DNA from: Halorussus amylolyticus
GTDB lineage: Archaea; Halobacteriota; Halobacteria; Halobacteriales; Haladaptataceae
NCBI RefSeq assembly: GCF_004143485.2
Contig: NZ_ML974141.1
Span: 1,303 to 34,830 of the forward strand
Reading direction: 5' to 3'
Length of the DNA: 33,528 nucleotides
Position numbers and translations under genes: made by a program. The notes below the pieces were generated by a model, which saw only the letters and a program-made list of their open reading frames with translations, did no database searches and had not been told where the DNA came from. Below are positions 15,302-22,619 of the stretch, one piece after another. How positions within the stretch are numbered: the first letter of the stretch is position 1; every line of letters starts with the position of its first letter.

Positions 15302-15317
15302 CTTAACGAGCATTAAG
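15302..15317. promoter_or_regulatory. Inverted repeat in the divergent promoter region, candidate operator
   Basis: CTTAA (15302-15306) and TTAAG (15313-15317) flank CGAGCA. The right arm overlaps the likely TATA region (CATTAAGAATAAG, 15311-15323) of the winged-helix gene, whose ATG is 15348. The natural inference is that the winged-helix protein binds here and represses itself, and perhaps its divergent neighbour. Confidence 0.4.
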
Positions 15318-15347
15318 AATAAGTGGATGTGGACGCTATCGTCTCGT

Positions 15348-15713
15348 ATGAGCGAACGTGAGGTCACGAAAGACGACTGCTCCGAAGGGCGGGCCCGAGT
15401 CGAATCGGAACTCCTCGGCGGGGTTTTAGACCTCGACCGCGAAGCGAACCGCCTCGCCGTGATGGGCGAACCGACTCGATTCGTCGTCCTGTATCTGCTC
15501 GCCAAAGATGGACAGGTCCGGAGCGGAGAGTTGGCTGACCAACTCGACCGACGACAGAACGACCTCTACCACCACCTCAACACGCTGGAGGACGCAGGAC
15601 TCGTCGGAAAGTTCCGCGACGGTTCCAGTCGAGTGTACGAACTCTCACCGCTCGCCGAACAGTTCGTCCCCTCGGTCTTCGATTCGATAGGCGACCGCGC
15701 AGAAACCGTGTGA
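15348..15713 (+). CDS. Winged helix-turn-helix transcription regulator (ArsR-like)
   Basis: The 121-residue protein has a typical winged-helix domain (residues about 35-100). EPTRFVVLYLLAKDG forms the first helix, ELADQLDRRQNDLYHHLNTLEDAGLV the helix-turn-helix, and GKFRDGSSRVYELS the wing. The phrase 'LYHHLNTLEDAGLV' matches the DNA-reading helix of many haloarchaeal ArsR/MarR-type regulators. There is no obvious effector domain and only one Cys (residue 11), so metal sensing is unlikely. The ATG 15348 is supported by a TATA-like sequence 25-35 nt upstream; an in-frame ATG at 15327 would lie inside the promoter. It is divergent from the FLMGPY-motif gene, and an inverted repeat overlaps its promoter, which suggests autoregulation. 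Confidence 0.85.
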   Translation: MSEREVTKDDCSEGRARVESELLGGVLDLDREANRLAVMGEPTRFVVLYLLAKDGQVRSGELADQLDRRQNDLYHHLNTLEDAGLVGKFRDGSSRVYELSPLAEQFVPSVFDSIGDRAETV

Positions 15714-15758
15714 ACAGCGAACTGAACCGCAGTTTTCGGATTCCGGTACTGTGGTGAC

Positions 15759-17183
15759 TCAGCCCTGCACCACACCCTCCGGCCCGCGCGCCAGATACTC
15801 CCGACCGCCCTTCTCGACCTGCAACTCTCCGTCCTCGACCACGACTTCGCCACCGACAATCGTGTGCGTCGGAAGCCCGGTGAGTTCATCGCCGTGGAAC
15901 GTCGAGTAGCGCGGTTCCATGGTGTGGTAGAAGTCGTCGTCCACGACCGCCGATTTTTCGAGGTCCACGACGACCATGTCGGCGTCCGAGCCTTCGACCA
16001 AGGCCCCTTTCCGGGGATAGAGACCCCACCGTTTGGCGTTGTTCTCGCAGGCGACTTCCACGAGGCGCTCCATCGAGATGCGGTTCTGGTTCACGCCCTC
16101 GCTCATCATCACCGGGAGGAAGTACTCGATGCCGTTGTTGTCCCCCGGAATCGCGTCCCACACGTCGCCGTACTTGCCGCCCTCCTTCTCCTTGAACTCG
16201 ATTTTGTGCGGGCAGTGGTCGGTGCCGAGGTACTCGACCGTGCCGTTTCGAAGCCCTTCCCAGAGGCGTTTCTTGCTCGCCTCGCCCCGGAGCGGCGGCG
16301 AGATTTTGCCCCAGATGCCGAGGTCCTCGTCCTTGGTGTGTGCGAGGAACGCGGGCAGGGTCTCGGCGTGGAGGTTCACGCCCTGCTCCTGAAATCGCTC
16401 GCAGATGTCCACGCCCTCGCCCGTGGACATGTGGACGATGTAGGCGCGCGAATCGGTGTACTCGGTCAGCCTGCCGATTTGCTCTATTTGCATCGCCTCG
16501 CAGATGTTGGGCGCGGCTTCCGACCACGCTTCGAGGTCGTTGCGACCCTCGTCCTGCAACTCCCGCCTGCGCTCGATGGCGAGGTCCTCGTTCTCGGCGT
16601 GAAACATCACCACGCCGTCGTTGATGTCCGAGACTTTGTCGAGGACTTTGTACACTCGTCCGGCGTCGGAGTGGTCGATGCCGAGTTCGGGGGAAGCGTG
16701 CTTGTACCAGTTGAAGAAGACTTTGAACGACCGGACGCCCTCATCCGCAAGTCCCTCTATCTCCTCGACGTGGTGGTCCTGATGGACGATGGCGTGGTAC
16801 GCGAAGTCAATGTAGGAGTTCTCCGCGCCCACCTCCCGGAAGAAGTCCATGTCGGGCAGGTAGGGGTCTGGCTGGAGCAGGAAGTTCACCACGGTCGTCA
16901 CGCCGCCGTGGACCGCGCCGCGAGTCTCGGTCTCGAAGTCGTGGGCGAGGCCCTCGTGGTAGTCGTACTCGTAGCGTGACAGCCCCCAGTGGACGTGCGG
17001 GTCGATGAATCCCGGAATCAGATAGTTGCCCTCTGCGTCGATGGTCCGGTCGGCGTCGGGGAGGTTTCGGTCGGAATCGACCGCGACGATTTCGCCGTCC
17101 GCGGCCGCGACCCCGCCCATTCTCGTTCCGCTCGGGGTGACGACGCGCGCGTTGACCACTCGGAGTTCTGCTTGCTCGTCCAT
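15759..17183 (-). CDS. Dihydropyrimidinase / hydantoinase-type amidohydrolase
   Basis: The 474-residue protein has the complete binuclear metal site of the cyclic amidohydrolases: His63 and His65 (GFIDPHVHWG), the Lys154 that becomes carboxylated (GVRSFKVFFNWY), His195 (VVMFHAENED), His251 (AYIVHMSTGEG) and Asp322 (YLGTDHCPHK). Such enzymes open or close cyclic amide rings of dihydropyrimidines, hydantoins or dihydroorotate. The fit and length favour dihydropyrimidinase or D-hydantoinase over dihydroorotase, but the substrate is not proven. No other pyrimidine-degradation gene is near. The ATG 17183 is chosen because MDEQAELRVVNARVV is the usual N-terminal strand and a TATA-like ACTTCTAAGT lies about 29 nt upstream. 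It should be cytoplasmic. Confidence 0.9.
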   Translation of the reverse strand: MDEQAELRVVNARVVTPSGTRMGGVAAADGEIVAVDSDRNLPDADRTIDAEGNYLIPGFIDPHVHWGLSRYEYDYHEGLAHDFETETRGAVHGGVTTVVNFLLQPDPYLPDMDFFREVGAENSYIDFAYHAIVHQDHHVEEIEGLADEGVRSFKVFFNWYKHASPELGIDHSDAGRVYKVLDKVSDINDGVVMFHAENEDLAIERRRELQDEGRNDLEAWSEAAPNICEAMQIEQIGRLTEYTDSRAYIVHMSTGEGVDICERFQEQGVNLHAETLPAFLAHTKDEDLGIWGKISPPLRGEASKKRLWEGLRNGTVEYLGTDHCPHKIEFKEKEGGKYGDVWDAIPGDNNGIEYFLPVMMSEGVNQNRISMERLVEVACENNAKRWGLYPRKGALVEGSDADMVVVDLEKSAVVDDDFYHTMEPRYSTFHGDELTGLPTHTIVGGEVVVEDGELQVEKGGREYLARGPEGVVQG

Positions 17184-17243
17184 AACACACCACACAGAGC
17201 AGTGGGACTTAGAAGTATCCCCTCGGTGGAACGTTCCGCATCG

Positions 17244-17289
17244 AAATCAGGCCGAACGCCCGGCTCGCCGGGCGTTCGGCCGATGATTT
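17244..17289. repeat. Long inverted repeat between divergent genes
   Basis: The inner arms (17250-17263 and 17268-17281) are a perfect 14-bp match around a CTCG tetraloop. The outer arms AAATCA (17244-17249) and TGATTT (17284-17289) add six pairs across a 2-nt bulge. The outer right arm overlaps the position where the TATA box of the KTSC gene would lie. The structure may be a cruciform, a regulator site or an RNA hairpin. Confidence 0.6.
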
Positions 17290-17318
17290 GAGTGTCGTCC
17301 CCGTCGTGCCTCCGGCGC

Positions 17319-17663
17319 ATGAAAGCCACCACGACCGAGGGCGAGCGAATCGAGTGCGACGAAGTCGAGGAGGGAGACCGAGGCCTGTTCTGCTACCACG
17401 GCGGGCGCGTGGTCGGCTACGTCCCCTACGAAACGCTCGACAGCGTGGCCGAGACCAGAACCCCCGTCGCGTCGAGTAGCATCCGGAGCGTGGGCTACGA
17501 CGCCGACGAGCGCGCGCTCGAAATCGAATTTCAGAGCGGCGGCATCTACCGGTACGCCGACGTTTCCCAAGAGACGTACGAGGGCCTCGTCAGCGCGTCG
17601 TCGCAGGGGTCGTACTTCCACGAAAATCTCCGAGGTGAGTACGACTACCGCCGGGTTCGGTGA
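17319..17663 (+). CDS. KTSC-domain protein
   Basis: The 114-residue protein has an N-terminal part rich in charged residues (EGERIECDEVEEGDRGLFCYHGGRVVGYVPYETL) and a C-terminal KTSC domain (residues about 50-112). That domain carries the features SSSIRSVGYDADERALEIEF, GGIYRYADVS, the YxxLxxASSxGSYFHENLR core, and YDYRRV. The KTSC domain is named after its occurrence with lysyl-tRNA synthetases; its molecular role is not established, and binding to nucleic acid has been suggested. The ATG 17319 is preferred over an in-frame start at 17292 because the latter would lie in the promoter region (ATGATTTGAG about 29 nt upstream). It ends 12 bp from the convergent rtcA gene, so the two may share termination. 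Confidence 0.8.
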   Translation: MKATTTEGERIECDEVEEGDRGLFCYHGGRVVGYVPYETLDSVAETRTPVASSSIRSVGYDADERALEIEFQSGGIYRYADVSQETYEGLVSASSQGSYFHENLRGEYDYRRVR

Positions 17664-17675
17664 GTCGTCACGGAA

Positions 17676-18818
17676 TCAGTGACCCTCGGCGACGAGCGTC
17701 GGCGGTGACCCCTCGATTACGGTCACGTCGAGTCCGAACTCCGCGACGAGGTCGATACCGGTCCGAACGTGGTCGGTGACCTCGGGAACCGTCACGCGTC
17801 CGCCACACAGCGCGAGGAAGACGACCAGTTGGTCGGCGGTGTGGGCGTCCACCGCGGGCGTGTTCCCCGACGTGGTCGCGTTCGCGGGCGACGGCGCGGC
17901 CGCGCCGTCGCCCGCGTCAGGACTCGAATCCGTGTCCGAGCTTGAATCCGCGTCAGGACCCGAATCGCGGCGGTGAAACGACACCGCGGCGTCGACGACT
18001 CTCGCCCCGACTTCCTCGGCCGGAGTTCCGCGCTCGCCGAGCGCGTCGAACCCCGCGACCGTCTCCTCGTAGTCGAGAACAACTGTGGCCGTCGAACCGG
18101 TCGAGGGCGTTTCGGCGGTCGAAATCGTTCGCTCGACGACCGGAATCTCTGCATTGCGGAGCGACTCGGCCGCGTTCGCGGCCTGTCGCGCCGCGACGTC
18201 GCGGTCGGCGAGGTCCGCGGATTCGGTCGAGTAGATTCGCGCGCCTTCGAGGTCGCCGCGCTCGATGCGTTCGAGTCGGGACGGTGACGAGGGCGCGAGC
18301 AGTAGGGTGGCTCGCCCGCCGCCTGCAGGGTAGAACCCCACCTGTTCGCGTTCGACGGCGGCGAACAGTCCCCACTCTCGGAGCAGTCGGAGCTTCGCCC
18401 GTCGGTAGTGGGCTATCGTCGGCGACCACTTCACGTCGGTTCCGCCGGTGGCCGCGACGACCAGCGGACGGTCGAGTCCGAGCGCGACCGGGAGGAGCGC
18501 GTCGAACGCGAGCGTGACGCTCCCGGCGGTTTCGATGTCGATTTCGACCCGCCCGCCGGTCGGCGCTCCGGGTCGGAACGTCACCGTCTCGGAGCCGAGT
18601 TCGTCGCCCGAGACCGTGGCGTCGCACACCGACGCCGCGGCCCGGACCGCGGCGAGGTGCTGGGGTTTGAGTCCGGGTGTCGGGCGTGACCCCCGGACGC
18701 GACGCATCTGAAACGCCCGGCCGGTCGCCATCGAGAGGCCGAGCGCGGTCCGAAGGAGCTGTCCGCCGCCCGCCGAGCCGTCGAGTTCGAGGAGGTCGGG
18801 TTCGGAGTCCTCATTCAT
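17676..18818 (-). CDS. rtcA: RNA 3'-terminal phosphate cyclase
   Basis: RtcA uses ATP to convert an RNA 3'-phosphate into a 2',3'-cyclic phosphate through a covalent enzyme-AMP. The 380-residue protein shows the family N-terminus (LLELDGSAGGGQLLRTALGL), the RPTPGLKPQHLAAVRAAA motif, and the catalytic His326 in AVDAHTADQLVVFLAL. It is about 35-40 residues longer than usual because of a Ser/Asp/Pro/Ala-rich insert (residues about 285-320) directly before the catalytic His. The insert DNA contains 18-bp tandem repeats and a 34-bp palindrome. The reading frame remains intact, so the enzyme is probably active with a flexible loop. No rtcB or archease gene is in the window. The gene diverges from the glycerate kinase gene. 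Confidence 0.93.
   Translation of the reverse strand: MNEDSEPDLLELDGSAGGGQLLRTALGLSMATGRAFQMRRVRGSRPTPGLKPQHLAAVRAAASVCDATVSGDELGSETVTFRPGAPTGGRVEIDIETAGSVTLAFDALLPVALGLDRPLVVAATGGTDVKWSPTIAHYRRAKLRLLREWGLFAAVEREQVGFYPAGGGRATLLLAPSSPSRLERIERGDLEGARIYSTESADLADRDVAARQAANAAESLRNAEIPVVERTISTAETPSTGSTATVVLDYEETVAGFDALGERGTPAEEVGARVVDAAVSFHRRDSGPDADSSSDTDSSPDAGDGAAAPSPANATTSGNTPAVDAHTADQLVVFLALCGGRVTVPEVTDHVRTGIDLVAEFGLDVTVIEGSPPTLVAEGH
17883..17916. repeat. 34-bp perfect palindrome without loop, inside rtcA
   Basis: Bases 17883-17899 are the exact reverse complement of 17900-17916, with the centre between 17899 and 17900. All bases are G or C except one A-T pair. It encodes residues about 302-312 of the RtcA insert (DAGDGAAAPSPA region). 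Such loopless palindromes are usually unstable, which makes its presence in an enzyme gene notable. Confidence 0.8.
17914..17967. repeat. Three tandem 18-bp repeats inside rtcA
   Basis: Units lie at 17914-17931, 17932-17949 and 17950-17967. The first and third share GCGTCAGGACxCGAATC and the middle one is diverged. They encode six-residue repeats of the type SSxDxD. They adjoin and slightly overlap the 34-bp palindrome. Slippage could change the length of the linker in steps of six residues. Confidence 0.65.
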
Positions 18819-19003
18819 CTTCGCGGTCCGTGGAGGGGTCGGTTCCGAGCGAGCGCGATGGCGGTCATGTCGTCGGCTACGAGGACCCGAGGGAAATGAC
18901 TTTCTTCGAATCGGAAACGGCCGTTTCTTCGAGATGGCGACGGTCGCTCCCGTTCGCTTCGCCGACCACAGCAGTTACCACACACCACGCGCAATTCGAA
19001 CCG

Positions 19004-20350
19004 ATGACCGACGACGTTGCGATTCGCGACCGGGCCGCCCTCGAAACGACGTCCGCCCGCGAACTCGCACTCGATTGTGCGGCCGCCGGAATCGCGGCGG
19101 CCCGGCCCCGGCGCGTCGTCCGCGAATCGGTCTCGGTCGCGGGCGACGACCTGACCGTCGGGGACGCGACCTACGACCTCCGAGACTACGACGAAGTGGT
19201 CGTCCTCGGCGGCGGCAAAGCCGCGGGCGGCGTGGCCGGAGCGCTCGAAACCGCACTCGGCGACCGCATCGACCGCGGCGTCGTCGTCACGAACGCGCCC
19301 GCCGACTGCGACCGAGTAGCGGTCCGCGAGGGTGACCACCCGGTACCGAGCGAGCGCGGGGTCGCTGGCGCACGCGAGGTCCTCGAACTCGCCGACGACG
19401 CCGACGAGAACACGCTCGTCCTCGCGACGATTACCGGCGGCGCGAGCGCGCTCCTGCCCGCGCCCGCTGACGGAATTTCACTGGCCGACCTCCGGGCCGT
19501 CACGACCGACCTGCTCGAAAGCGGCGCGACCATCGGAGAGATAAACGCGGTCCGAAAGCACCTCTCGGCGCTGAAGGGCGGCCGACTCGCCGAGCGGGCC
19601 GCGCCCGCCGAGGTCGTCGGTCTCGTGCTGAGCGACGTGGTGAGCGACGACCTCGAAGTCATCGCCAGCGGGCCGCTTTCGCCCGATTCCTCGACCTACC
19701 GGGACGCGCTCGGTGTGCTCGACCGCCGCGAAATCGACCCGCCCGCCGGGGTCCGCGACCGACTCGAACGCGGTGCGCGCGGCGAGATTCCTGAGACGCC
19801 GACGGAGGGCGACCCGGCTTTCGACCGCGTCTCGGTCCACGTCCTCGCGGACGGGATGACCGCGCTCGACGCCGCGGCAGAGGTCGCCCGAGACGCGGGC
19901 TACGAACCCATCGTCCTCTCGTCGCGAGTCCGGGGCGAGGCCCGCGAGGCCGCCAAGACCCACGTCGCGATTGCGGAGGAGGTTTGCGCGACCGGAAATC
20001 CTCTCGGCGCGCCAGCGGTACTCCTCTCCGGCGGCGAGACCACGGTAACGGTCCGGGGCGACGGCGAGGGCGGGCCGAATCTGGAGTTCGCGCTGTCGGC
20101 CGCGCTCGAACTCGATGTCGACGATGTGGCAATCGCGAGCGTGGACACCGATGGGAGCGACGGCGGGACCGACGCCGCGGGCGCGCTCGTGGACGGCGAC
20201 ACCGTGGGTGAATCGCTGTCGGCGCGCGCCGCGCGCGCGGCGCTCGCCGACAACGACTCGTTCGGTGCGCTCGACGCCGCGAACTGCGTGCTTCGGACGG
20301 GCGCGACCGGGACGAACGTCAACGACCTGCGAATCGCGGTCGTCGAGTGA
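19004..20350 (+). CDS. Glycerate 2-kinase (MOFRL family)
   Basis: The 448-residue protein has the two parts of the MOFRL-type glycerate kinases. The N-terminal DUF4147 domain carries VVVLGGGKAAGGVAGALE, REGDHPVPSERGVAGAREVLEL and ITGGASALLPAPADGISLADL, and EINAVRKHLSALKGGRLA supplies the conserved Lys/Arg. The C-terminal MOFRL domain carries LLSGGETTVTVRGDGEGGPNLEFAL and SVDTDGSDGGTDAAGALVDG. The enzyme phosphorylates D-glycerate with ATP to 2-phosphoglycerate, feeding glycolysis. In haloarchaea this step belongs to sugar-acid or glycerate use. The ATG 19004 is chosen from the family start (MTDDVAIRDRAAL); the open frame further upstream to 18677 is not protein-like and runs opposite rtcA. 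Confidence 0.9.
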   Translation: MTDDVAIRDRAALETTSARELALDCAAAGIAAARPRRVVRESVSVAGDDLTVGDATYDLRDYDEVVVLGGGKAAGGVAGALETALGDRIDRGVVVTNAPADCDRVAVREGDHPVPSERGVAGAREVLELADDADENTLVLATITGGASALLPAPADGISLADLRAVTTDLLESGATIGEINAVRKHLSALKGGRLAERAAPAEVVGLVLSDVVSDDLEVIASGPLSPDSSTYRDALGVLDRREIDPPAGVRDRLERGARGEIPETPTEGDPAFDRVSVHVLADGMTALDAAAEVARDAGYEPIVLSSRVRGEAREAAKTHVAIAEEVCATGNPLGAPAVLLSGGETTVTVRGDGEGGPNLEFALSAALELDVDDVAIASVDTDGSDGGTDAAGALVDGDTVGESLSARAARAALADNDSFGALDAANCVLRTGATGTNVNDLRIAVVE

Positions 20351-20451
20351 CGCGACTCGGAGTGCGGGACGTGACCCGAGTTGTGAGACCTGGCCCGAGA
20401 TGCTGAAAGCGACCTGAAATTTCAAGAGGCTGTGGGGAGTCCGTCGAACCA

Positions 20452-21063
20452 ATGTCACTCATCGCCCGACTGCTCGGCGGCGACGACGACGAAGCGAAGG
20501 ACCGAATCGAGACCGCACAGGACGCGGCTGACGACGCGCTCGACGCCAGCGTGAACCCCGACACGCACGGGCTGGAGGAGTTCGGAATCACGGGCGTCGC
20601 GGTGGTCAACGAGGGACCCGACGGCGAACCCGTGACGGTTCCCATCGCCCGCTTCTCGCTCGGGAAGGACGTGGACGAACTCGACCGGGATTCGGTCTGG
20701 CCGCTGGTCGCGGCCGGAGTCGAAGCCATGTTCGACGCCTTCGACCGCGAGGGGGTGTTCGTCCGTCACTACGACGTACAGTTTGCGTTCGGCGGAAAGG
20801 GGCTGTTCGAGGCCGAGGAGTGTCGTCGGGTGGCGATACACCCCGAACTCGCCGAGCGATTCGTCGCGGACCGCGAGTTCGACGCCGACCGACTCCGCGA
20901 GGTGGTCGAGCGCGAGGACGACATCGACGACGTGGTCGCGCCGGTCGCGTGGGGCGAGTGCGAGGACTACTCCGCCGCATCGAACGCGGCGGTCGTGACG
21001 ACCGCCGCAGTGGGAGCCAGCGCCGCGAGCTGTGGCGGCGCTGGCGGAGCCGGTGGGTGCTGA
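20452..21063 (+). CDS. Uncharacterised protein with Cys/Gly-rich C-terminus
   Basis: The 203-residue protein starts MSLIARLLGGDDDEAKDRIETAQDAADDALDA and has a globular middle with GVFVRHYDVQFAFGGKGLF and EECRRVAIHPELAERFV. It ends in VVTTAAVGASAASCGGAGGAGGC, where the final residue is Cys. I know no function. A hydrophobic-then-Gly/Cys tail ending in Cys could be a site of lipid attachment, metal binding or processing, but nothing confirms this. A 10-bp palindrome TGAAATTTCA (20417-20426) occupies the promoter position about 30 nt before the ATG. The gene ends 1 bp from the end of the convergent hflX gene. Confidence 0.7.
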   Translation: MSLIARLLGGDDDEAKDRIETAQDAADDALDASVNPDTHGLEEFGITGVAVVNEGPDGEPVTVPIARFSLGKDVDELDRDSVWPLVAAGVEAMFDAFDREGVFVRHYDVQFAFGGKGLFEAEECRRVAIHPELAERFVADREFDADRLREVVEREDDIDDVVAPVAWGECEDYSAASNAAVVTTAAVGASAASCGGAGGAGGC

Positions 21064-21064
21064 A

Positions 21065-22351
21065 CTACGGTTCTGACGATAGTTTCTCGGCTCTCCCCCG
21101 CGCTCGCTCGACCACCGACTCGGGACCCGCGAACGCGATTCGGACCTCGCTGTCGGTGTAGTTCACGTCCTCGACGCTCGCGCGGTCGTAGAGCCACGAC
21201 ACGAGGCTCATCGCCTCGTCGTCGTTCGGCAGGGCGAGTTCGGCGTCTCGGCGCTCGGGTAGCGCCGCCGCGATTCGGTCGCGGAGCGCGTCGAGATTTC
21301 GCCCCTCGGTCGCGCTGACCGCAATCGGGTCGGCGGAAATTTCGCCGATTGCCTCCCTGCGCGCTTCGAGTTCTTCCTCCGAACACAGGTCGGCCTTGTT
21401 CAGCACTGTGACGACTTCGCCTTCGGCGTCGGCGAGCAGGTCCGCGCTCGTTTCGAGCTTTCGTCTGAGTTCGTCCGGCGGGTCGCTCGCGTCGGCCACG
21501 AGAATGGCGCAGTCGGCCGTTTCGGACTCCGAGAGCGTGTCGTGAAACGACGCCACGAGGTCGTGGGGCAGGTCGTCCACGAATCCCACGGTGTCGGTCA
21601 CGAGGGTTCGCCGTCCGTCGATTGTCGCCCGACGGGTGGTGGTGTCGAGCGTCTTGAACAGTCTGTCCTCGATTTCGGCGGTCGCGTCGATGTCGCCGTG
21701 GTCGGCCTCTCGATTCTCAAATTCGAGGTCGTCGGCGAGTCGGTGGAGAAGCGTGGACTTCCCGGCGTTGGTGTAGCCCGCGAGCGCGACGAACTCGAAG
21801 CCCTCCTCGCGTCGGCGTTGGCGGCGGTTCTCTTCGTCCTCGGTGAGGTCCGCGAGTTCGGCGTCGAGGGCTTCGATTCGGCGCTCCACGTCGCGGACGC
21901 GCTGGCCGCCTTTCTCGTCGTGAGCGAGGAGTTCGCCCGCTCGCTCGCGCGTTATTTCCTCGCGGATTCGCGGCAGGTCGTGTGCCAACTGCGCGCGCTT
22001 GACCTGTAGTTTGGCTCGCTTGCTCCCCGCCTGCTCCTCGAAGATGTCGAGGACGAGTCGTCTCCGGTCGAGTATCTCGGTGCCGTCCGGACACGAGTTC
22101 GCGAGTCCGAACGTCTGTCCGGGCGTGAGTTCGTTGTCGAAGATGACGACGCTCGCGCTCGTCTCGGCGACCGTCTCTGACAGTTCCTCGACCTTCCCGC
22201 GTCCGAACTGGAGGCCCGGATGTTCCGCGCGGGTCTGAGTCAGTTCGGCGACGATGTCGTAGCCCGCCGCCTCGGCGAGCGCGCGGATTTCGTCGGTTTC
22301 GACCGCGCCGGAGTCGGCGCGCTTCGCGATTACTGCGTCTGTTGCTTGCAT
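21065..22351 (-). CDS. hflX: GTPase HflX
   Basis: The 428-residue protein has the HflX N-terminal domain (residues about 1-110, with TRAEHPGLQFGRGKVEEL and FDNELTPGQTFGLA). An Arg-rich helical linker follows (RAKLQVKRAQLAHDLPRIREEITRERAGE), then a G domain with G1 AGYTNAGKST (191-200), G3 DTVGFVDDLP, G4 NKAD and G5 SATEGRN. HflX binds the large ribosomal subunit and splits or rescues stalled ribosomes in bacteria; an archaeal homologue exists and binds the 50S subunit. All nucleotide-binding motifs are intact. There is no good TATA box immediately upstream. The nearest, at 22584-22593, would leave a leader of about 200 nt. Confidence 0.95.
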   Translation of the reverse strand: MQATDAVIAKRADSGAVETDEIRALAEAAGYDIVAELTQTRAEHPGLQFGRGKVEELSETVAETSASVVIFDNELTPGQTFGLANSCPDGTEILDRRRLVLDIFEEQAGSKRAKLQVKRAQLAHDLPRIREEITRERAGELLAHDEKGGQRVRDVERRIEALDAELADLTEDEENRRQRRREEGFEFVALAGYTNAGKSTLLHRLADDLEFENREADHGDIDATAEIEDRLFKTLDTTTRRATIDGRRTLVTDTVGFVDDLPHDLVASFHDTLSESETADCAILVADASDPPDELRRKLETSADLLADAEGEVVTVLNKADLCSEEELEARREAIGEISADPIAVSATEGRNLDALRDRIAAALPERRDAELALPNDDEAMSLVSWLYDRASVEDVNYTDSEVRIAFAGPESVVERARGRAEKLSSEP

Positions 22352-22583
22352 GGATGTGTAGTAGTGCGTTCGCTCGTCGGTACCCCGACTGCTCGGCGAT
22401 TCGACTCTCGTCTGGCGACAGTGACGACCAATCCGGACCGGCGCACCCTGCGGCCGAGAGGCGCTCGACTGCGACAGCGCGGAGACGACGACTCTCGGTG
22501 CGACTCGCGGCCGCGAACGCTTCCCCGGTCACCGACGAACGAAAGAGAGCTCCATGCGACGTATCGGTCAGTTATCCGGCATG

Positions 22584-22593
22584 ATGTATAAAC
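22584..22593 (-). promoter_or_regulatory. TATA-like box between the protease-fold gene and hflX
   Basis: The minus strand reads GTTTATACAT, a strong TTTATA-type match. It would start transcription near 22560, about 200 nt before hflX, and no convincing gene lies between. The plus-strand reading (GTATAAAC) would lead antisense into the protease-fold gene. I favour hflX with a long leader. Confidence 0.4.
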
Positions 22594-22619
22594 GTTCGGG
22601 CGTCAGCGCGGTCGGTACG

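Noticed and set aside
17319-17663. Reading the KTSC-domain protein as part of a lysyl-tRNA synthetase.
   Set aside because: The product is only 114 residues, has no synthetase motifs, and the domain occurs alone in many genomes.
21717-22532. A minus-strand frame beginning with GTG 22532 that overlaps the start of hflX.
   Set aside because: Most of its length lies inside hflX in another frame and becomes Arg-rich shadow sequence there; no promoter or SD is well placed for it.
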